Shown here piece after piece: positions 8,088 to 12,452 of a stretch of 12,452 bases of DNA; the first letter of the stretch is position 1, and each line of letters starts with the position of its first letter. Source of the DNA: Alphaproteobacteria bacterium. Lineage in GTDB: Bacteria; Pseudomonadota; Alphaproteobacteria; GCA-2731375. Location of the stretch: assembly GCA_030746295.1 (NCBI GenBank), contig JASLMY010000147.1:1-12452 (forward strand). The letters are read 5' to 3'. A program made the translations under genes and the position numbers. The notes below the pieces were generated by a model. The model was not told the origin of the DNA. It made no database searches and was given only the letters and a program-made list of their open reading frames with translations.

Positions 8088-9590
8088 TCACTCGGGCGTC
8101 GCGGCCAGACGGGTCCGCAGCTCGCGCTTCAGCACTTTGCCGGACGGGTTGCGCGGCAATTCGTCGAGGACGATCAGTTGCTTGGGCACCTTGAAGCCAG
8201 CCAGGTGCTGGCGGCAGTGGGCCGTCAGCTCGTCGAGCGCCAACTCCGTGCCCGGGCGCAGGACGACCACGGCGACCGGCCGCTCGCCCCAGTCCGGGTC
8301 CGGCAGGCCGACGACGGCGGCCTCGCTCACCTGGCCCAAGTCGTAGACCACGCGCTCGACCTCGGAGGAGGCGATGTTCTCGCCGCCGGAGATGATCAGG
8401 TCCTTCTTGCGGTCGGTGAGGTAGAGGAAGCCCTCTTCGTCGAGATGGCCGACGTCGCCGGTCCGGAACCAGCCGTCCGACGTGAAGCTCTCGGCGGTCT
8501 TCTCGGGCGCGTTCCAATAGCCCCGCGTGATCTTGGGCCCGCGCAGGCAGATTTCGCCCTCGATGCCGGCGGCGAGCGGCTGGCCGGCATCGTCGAGGAT
8601 CCGGACCTGGACATGGGCCAGCGCCCGGCCGGTGCTGCCGATCTTCTCGATCTCGCGGCCCGCCTCCATCAGGGTGTCGCCGCTGCAGGATTCGGTGAGG
8701 CCATAGGCGTCGATATAGCGGCCCGCCTTGAAGAGATCGGTGAACTCGACGATCCGCTGCTCGGGCGTGCGCTCGCCGCCGCCGACCACCCAGGCCAGGC
8801 TCGACAGGTCGAAGCTCTGCCGCTCGGGCAGCGACAAGACCGCGTTCAGCATCACCGGCGCCAGCCAGGCCCCGGTCAGGCCGTGTTCCTCGATCCGGCC
8901 GAGCGCCGCCGCCGCGTCGAAGTCGCGCTCGATGCAAAGCGTGCCGCCGACCCAGAGCACCGCAAAGCCCGGCAGGTCGAAGGCGCCGGCATGGTAGAGC
9001 GGCCCGACCACCAGCAGACGATCCTCGGCGCCGAGGCCCAGCGCCACCACGTGGTCGGCCGATTTCCAGTAGAAGTTGGAATAGGTGTGCATAACCCCTT
9101 TCGGGTGATCCGTGGTGCCGGAGGTGTACATCAGCCGGAAGAGGTCGTCGGGCTGGCGGTAGCACTGCGCCGGCACCGTCGCCGCTTCGCCAAGGCGCCG
9201 GCTGTCGGCCTGGGCCTCGGGCTCGAGGGTGAGATGCGCCGGCACGGCTGCCGCGGCGGCGGCCAGCTCGTCATCCACCAGCAGCAGCTTGGCACCCGAA
9301 TCCCCGACGATGTATTCGACCTCGGCTGCCGCGAGGCGGAAGTTGATGGGCAGGAAGACGGCGCCGAGATAGCTCGTCGCCAGCGCCGCCTCGACGAAGG
9401 CGGGGCTGTTCTTCATCAACACCGCAACGACGTCGCCCGCTCCGATGCCGCGGCCGGCCAGGAAACCGGCCAGGCCCAGGGTCCGCTGGTGGAGCTCGGC
9501 GTAGTCGATCCGTTGCTTCCGGTAGAGGATCGCCGGCCGTTCCGGCGTGCGCTCGGCATGGAAGCGGATGAAGGCGGAGAGGTTGACCAT
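8088..9590 (-). CDS. AMP-dependent acyl-CoA ligase (fatty-acyl-CoA synthetase family)
   Basis: A 500-residue member of the ANL adenylate-forming superfamily that would activate a carboxylic acid to its CoA thioester with ATP. Core motifs are complete: P-loop YTSGTTDHPKGV (155-166), YGLTES (296-301), GWFRTGD (373-379), hinge DRKKDLI (393-399), SGGENI (401-406) and the catalytic lysine K485 in NPSGK. Overall pattern and length match medium/long-chain acyl-CoA ligases of the FadD3/FadD13-like type; the substrate cannot be read from sequence. The ATG at 9590 is chosen because GGAG (9601-9598) lies 7 bases upstream and the protein then begins in the usual family way (MVNLSAFIRFHAERTPERPA). Upstream in-frame extension to 9653 is rejected. 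It is the first gene of the minus-strand operon, divergent from the kinase. Confidence 0.92.
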   Translation of the reverse strand: MVNLSAFIRFHAERTPERPAILYRKQRIDYAELHQRTLGLAGFLAGRGIGAGDVVAVLMKNSPAFVEAALATSYLGAVFLPINFRLAAAEVEYIVGDSGAKLLLVDDELAAAAAAVPAHLTLEPEAQADSRRLGEAATVPAQCYRQPDDLFRLMYTSGTTDHPKGVMHTYSNFYWKSADHVVALGLGAEDRLLVVGPLYHAGAFDLPGFAVLWVGGTLCIERDFDAAAALGRIEEHGLTGAWLAPVMLNAVLSLPERQSFDLSSLAWVVGGGERTPEQRIVEFTDLFKAGRYIDAYGLTESCSGDTLMEAGREIEKIGSTGRALAHVQVRILDDAGQPLAAGIEGEICLRGPKITRGYWNAPEKTAESFTSDGWFRTGDVGHLDEEGFLYLTDRKKDLIISGGENIASSEVERVVYDLGQVSEAAVVGLPDPDWGERPVAVVVLRPGTELALDELTAHCRQHLAGFKVPKQLIVLDELPRNPSGKVLKRELRTRLAATPE

Positions 9591-9660
9591 GGGCGCGCTC
9601 CGGATAGCGATTGCGGCAACTAGAATAGCAATTCCGCGACTCGGCCCCCACATATGTTGA

Positions 9661-9701
9661 GGTCATTGGCACGACTTTTAATTGATGCCATCCTAATGAC
9701 C
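9661..9701. promoter_or_regulatory. Interrupted inverted repeat, candidate operator
   Basis: Outer arms GGTCATT (9661-9667) and AATGACC (9695-9701) are perfect complements. Inner arms TGGCA (9667-9671) and TGCCA (9686-9690) are also perfect complements. The right arm has an extra ATCCT-type insertion between the two blocks, so the dyad is symmetric only in parts. It overlaps the TTGGCA -35-like hexamer. It could be a regulator site or an RNA hairpin; no known family consensus is recognised. Confidence 0.45.
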
Positions 9702-9711
9702 GAGGGGAGGT

Positions 9712-9733
9712 CGGCCGTCGGACCGGACGGCCG
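9712..9733 (+). other. Hairpin in the kinase 5' leader
   Basis: A perfect 8-bp stem CGGCCGTC (9712-9719) / GACGGCCG (9726-9733) with a 6-base loop GGACCG. It ends 11 bases before the kinase ATG, just 5' of the GGGGGA ribosome site (9737-9742). No T-tract, so not a terminator. It could affect translation initiation or be part of a protein-binding site. Confidence 0.45.
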
Positions 9734-9744
9734 TTCGGGGGACT

Positions 9745-12452
9745 ATGGGCGCCAAGAAGCGGCGTAAGAAGAAGACCGGGGACGCTGTCGTCAAAGCCGA
9801 AGGCTTTCTCTCGGCCAGCTTCGAGCTGCTTCAGGACGGCATCGGCATCTTCGATTCCGACCTCGTCCTGAGATCCTGCAATACCCGCTTCCGCAAGCTC
9901 AGGAACTATCCGAAGAAGCTCTGCCGCCCCGGTGTCCGGCTCGCCGACATGCTTCGCCACAATGCGAAACGGGGCGACTACGGCCCAGGCGACGTCGAGG
10001 CCCAGATCAAGGAACGGTTCGACGAGATCCAACGGCTGGAGACGCGGACCGTCGAGCAGGAGATGCCCGATGGCCTGATCCTGCAGGTCAACTACCAGCC
10101 GATGCCTGACGGCGGCCTGATGCTGAGCTACCGCGACGTCACCGACACGCGACGTGCCGAGCAAGCCTTGAAGAAAAGCGAAGAGCGCCACGCCCTCGTC
10201 GGCGAGGCGGCGACCGAGGGCTTCTACGACTGGGACATCGCCCGGAACAAACTCTTCGTCTCGCCGCGCCTCAACCGCATGTTTGGGTTCGAGGTGGACG
10301 AGCTCGATTCCGAGACCTGGTACGGCCGCGTCCACGCGGAAGACAAGGAGACCTATCGGCAATCGCTCGTCCGCCTCTTCAAGCAGCAGAGCGAGCGCCA
10401 GAATATCGAATACCGGATCCTCAACAAGGCCGGCGATTACTTCTGGGTGCAGGACAACGGCGCTGCGGTGCGCGACGCCGAGGGCCGAGCGGTCCGCCTG
10501 GTCGGCGCGATCACCGACATCTCCGAGCGCAAGCAGGCTGATGCCGCGCTACGCGAGAGCGAGCAGCGCTATGAGCTTTCGATGGCCGCCGCGAATGAGG
10601 GGATCTACGACTGGCATATCGACACCGGCGAAGTCTATTACTCGCCCCGGGTTCTCGCTTCGCTGGGTGTTTCCGAAGCACAGATGCAAGCGCCGCAAGA
10701 TTGGCTCGAGCGCATCCATCCCGACGACCGGCCCGAGTTCGAGTCTCGATTGGGCACGCATTTCAAAGGCGAGACGGAGCGCTTCGAGATCGAGGTCCGC
10801 TATCGACGCGGCGACGGGAGCTGGGGTTGGGCTCGCCAACACGGCCTCGCGCTTCGCGACGAAGAGGGACGCGCCTACCGGATGGCCGGCTCGACCGGCG
10901 ACATCACCGAGGAGAAGCGGCTGGCGGAAGCCCTGGAGGCGACGCGCCGGCAGCTCTTCGAAGCGGTGGAGGCGATCTCCGAGGGCTTCGTGCTTTACGA
11001 CGCTGACGACCGCATGGTCCTTTGCAACAGCCGCTTCCGCGACTTCTACAGCCCGGTCGCGGACATCATGCAGCCCGGCATTCGCTTCGAGGACTTCCTC
11101 CGCCAGGGCATCAAACGGCGCGCCTTTCCCGATGAGTACCTCGACGAGGCATGGCTCCTCGGCAGGCTGGCGGGGCGGCGGGACGCACAGGGCATGTCGG
11201 AGAGCCGCTTGCTGGACGGCCGCTGGGTGCAGATCAGCGAGCAGCGCACCGCCGACGGCGGCATGGTGACGCTCTACACCGAGATCACCGAACTGAAGCG
11301 CCGCGAGGCCGAGCTCAACGAGCTGGTCCTGAGCGTCGAGCGGACCCGTGACGAGGCGCTGGAAGCGCGCACGCAGTTGCAGGAGGCGATCGAGGCGATC
11401 TCCGAAGGCTTCGTCGTCTTCGACAAGGAGCGGCGCCTGGTGATCTGCAACAGCACCTATCGGCAATACTACGTCGATGCGGTGGGTCAGGAGATCGCCG
11501 ATATGGTCGTCCCCGGCGCCCAGCAGCTCGACTTCCTGGCCACCGCCTTCGAGGCCGGCATGTTCCCCGAGATCGAGGGCACGAAGGAGGACTACGTCGC
11601 CCAGCGCCGCCAGCGCCAACACGAGCTTCGCCGCGCCGTGGAGATCCATTTTTCCAGCGGCGTCTGGGTCCAGGTCAACGAGCGCCCGACCCATGATGGC
11701 GGCTTCGCCGCGGTCTATACGGACATCACCGAGAGAAAGCGTCGCGAAGCAGAGCTGGCGGCGGCACACGACGAGGCCTTGCAGGCCCGGACCCAGCTCA
11801 GCGCCGCCGTCGAGACCGTTTCGGAAGGCTTCGTCCTCTTCGACGCCGAGGACCGCATCGTGCTGTGCAACGAGCGGTATCGCCACTACTTCACGGAAGC
11901 GGCGGGCGAGGAGGTGGGCCGTCTCGTCGTCCCCGGCGCCAGCTTCGACAGCTTCCTTACCGCCGCCTTCGAGGCCGGCATGTTCCCCGACGCGGGCCGC
12001 GACGCGGGAGCCCATCTCGCCCGCCGCCGCGCAGAGCGTCACGATGCCAGCAGCCCGTCAGAGATCCACCTCGTCAACGAGACCTGGTTGCAGAGCAGCG
12101 AGCGGCGCACCGCGGATGGCGGCCTGGTCGCGGTCTACACCGACATCACCGAGGTCAAGCGGCGCGAGGCGGAGCTCGCCGAGCTGGTCGACCGCCTGGC
12201 CGAGGCCCGCGACCAGGCGATGCAGGCGACCCAAACCAAGAGCCAATTCCTCGCCAACATGAGCCACGAGCTCCGCACGCCGCTGAACGCCGTCATCGGC
12301 ATCACGGAAATGCTGGAGGAAGACGCCCAGGACGATGGCCTGGACGACTTCGTCGAGCCCTTGCAGCGCGTCGGCCGGGCCGGCAAGCACCTGCTGCACC
12401 TCATCAACGAGGTCCTGGATCTCTCCAAGATCGAGGCCGGCCGGCTGGAGTT
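9745..12452 (+). CDS. Multi-PAS sensor histidine kinase (5' part, runs off the window)
   Basis: 902 codons of an unfinished gene. After a short basic N-terminus (GAKKRRKKK) with no signal peptide or membrane segment come six predicted PAS domains: about 25-135, 150-262, 276-390, 403-515, 544-657 and 684-797. Numbers 2 and 3 look like PAS_3 (YDWDI/YDWHI, WVQDNG/WGWARQ, ITDISERK/TGDITEEK). Numbers 1 and 4-6 look like PAS_7 (SEGFVLYDADDRMVLCN). Coiled-coil linkers such as ITERKRREAELA join them. A HisKA domain begins near 833 with phospho-acceptor His841 in NMSHELRTPLN, and DLSKIEAGRLE closes the visible part. The ATPase domain, and perhaps receiver domains, lie beyond the end. The cytoplasmic location implies an internal signal (redox, ligand or light). 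Start: first ATG after an in-frame TGA at 9697, with GGGGGA (9737-9742) before it. Confidence 0.93.
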   Translation, partial: MGAKKRRKKKTGDAVVKAEGFLSASFELLQDGIGIFDSDLVLRSCNTRFRKLRNYPKKLCRPGVRLADMLRHNAKRGDYGPGDVEAQIKERFDEIQRLETRTVEQEMPDGLILQVNYQPMPDGGLMLSYRDVTDTRRAEQALKKSEERHALVGEAATEGFYDWDIARNKLFVSPRLNRMFGFEVDELDSETWYGRVHAEDKETYRQSLVRLFKQQSERQNIEYRILNKAGDYFWVQDNGAAVRDAEGRAVRLVGAITDISERKQADAALRESEQRYELSMAAANEGIYDWHIDTGEVYYSPRVLASLGVSEAQMQAPQDWLERIHPDDRPEFESRLGTHFKGETERFEIEVRYRRGDGSWGWARQHGLALRDEEGRAYRMAGSTGDITEEKRLAEALEATRRQLFEAVEAISEGFVLYDADDRMVLCNSRFRDFYSPVADIMQPGIRFEDFLRQGIKRRAFPDEYLDEAWLLGRLAGRRDAQGMSESRLLDGRWVQISEQRTADGGMVTLYTEITELKRREAELNELVLSVERTRDEALEARTQLQEAIEAISEGFVVFDKERRLVICNSTYRQYYVDAVGQEIADMVVPGAQQLDFLATAFEAGMFPEIEGTKEDYVAQRRQRQHELRRAVEIHFSSGVWVQVNERPTHDGGFAAVYTDITERKRREAELAAAHDEALQARTQLSAAVETVSEGFVLFDAEDRIVLCNERYRHYFTEAAGEEVGRLVVPGASFDSFLTAAFEAGMFPDAGRDAGAHLARRRAERHDASSPSEIHLVNETWLQSSERRTADGGLVAVYTDITEVKRREAELAELVDRLAEARDQAMQATQTKSQFLANMSHELRTPLNAVIGITEMLEEDAQDDGLDDFVEPLQRVGRAGKHLLHLINEVLDLSKIEAGRLE
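10951..12213 (+). repeat. Three tandem PAS-coding repeats, period about 420 bp
   Basis: Units begin at 10951, 11374 and 11794 (spacing 423 and 420 bases), each starting with a glutamine codon and encoding a QL..A(V/I)E.(I/V)SEGFV opening. Units 2 and 3 share an exact 28-bp match (11543-11570 and 11963-11990, offset exactly 420) and a 15-bp match (11506-11520 and 11926-11940). This points to in-frame duplication inside the gene. Confidence 0.85.

Larger units (their letters stand above)
9591..9744. promoter_or_regulatory. Divergent intergenic region between ligase and kinase genes
   Basis: This 154-bp region must hold the promoters of both transcription units. Its middle part (about 9617-9700) is the least GC-rich stretch of the window. 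Candidate -35-like hexamers on the plus strand are TTGAGG (9657-9662) and TTGGCA (9666-9671), but no -10 element at good spacing stands out. On the minus strand TATTCT (9629-9624) could be a -10. It also holds the dyad and hairpin listed separately. Confidence 0.5.

Noticed and set aside
7887..9623. A 578-codon open frame on the plus strand antisense to the ligase gene
   Set aside because: High-GC codon use leaves antisense frames open. The translation is low-complexity (rich in R, G, A, D, H, Q) with no motif, whereas the opposite strand has all ligase motifs.
9591..9653. N-terminal extension of the ligase to 9653, which would add a hydrophobic stretch
   Set aside because: The ATG at 9590 has GGAG at ideal spacing and gives the normal family N-terminus; the extension would use up much of the divergent promoter region.
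9667..9682. Sigma-54-like promoter (TGGCACG at 9667-9673)
   Set aside because: The -24 half is perfect, but at the -12 position the sequence is TTAAT in place of TTGCA, so the nearly invariant GC is missing.

Overview
The window is high-GC DNA (about two-thirds G+C by eye) with dense, mostly overlapping genes. It looks like the chromosome of an alphaproteobacterium, probably of the Rhodospirillales type. This rests on the xdhC-type gene split in two, a molybdopterin-binding/MocA fusion, a DUF6460-like small membrane protein and a kinase with repeated PAS domains. No RNA genes, insertion sequences, CRISPR arrays or phage genes were seen. There is no gene-free stretch longer than about 155 bp.

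Region 1 (1-1113, +) is the end of a molybdenum hydroxylase operon of the carbon monoxide dehydrogenase/xanthine oxidase family. It holds the C-terminus of the large (Mo) subunit and a complete FAD-binding medium subunit. The L-then-M order and the GCGEAG active-site motif fit the 'form II' CoxL-like enzymes better than classical form I CODH, so the substrate is uncertain. The small Fe-S subunit must lie upstream, outside the window. A perfect 9-bp TTCG-loop hairpin with a T-tract (1184-1213) closes this unit.

Region 2 (1248-6061, +) is a five-gene maturation operon in which every gene overlaps the next by 1 or 4 bases: MoxR-type AAA+ ATPase (CoxD), VWA/MIDAS protein (CoxE), XdhC N-domain protein (CoxF-like), XdhC Rossmann-domain protein, and a fusion of a molybdopterin-binding domain with a MocA-like nucleotidyltransferase. 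Together they would make the cytosine-dinucleotide form of the Mo cofactor, deliver it, and remodel the active site of the region 1 enzyme.

Region 3 (6089-9590, -) converges on region 2 and is read as ligase, small two-TM protein, crotonase, membrane-anchored alpha/beta hydrolase. It looks like a small acyl-CoA activation/beta-oxidation-type operon with unknown substrate.

Region 4 (9745-window end, +) is divergent from region 3. It encodes the first 902 residues of a soluble hybrid-type sensor histidine kinase with six predicted PAS domains, three of them a tandem repeat with a 420-bp period. The 154-bp divergent intergenic region contains an interrupted dyad (9661-9701) and a separate 8-bp hairpin (9712-9733) just before the kinase start. 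Nothing amounts to a clearly new system. The most interesting points are the terminator between the enzyme and its maturation genes, the dyad, and the recent-looking PAS amplification.
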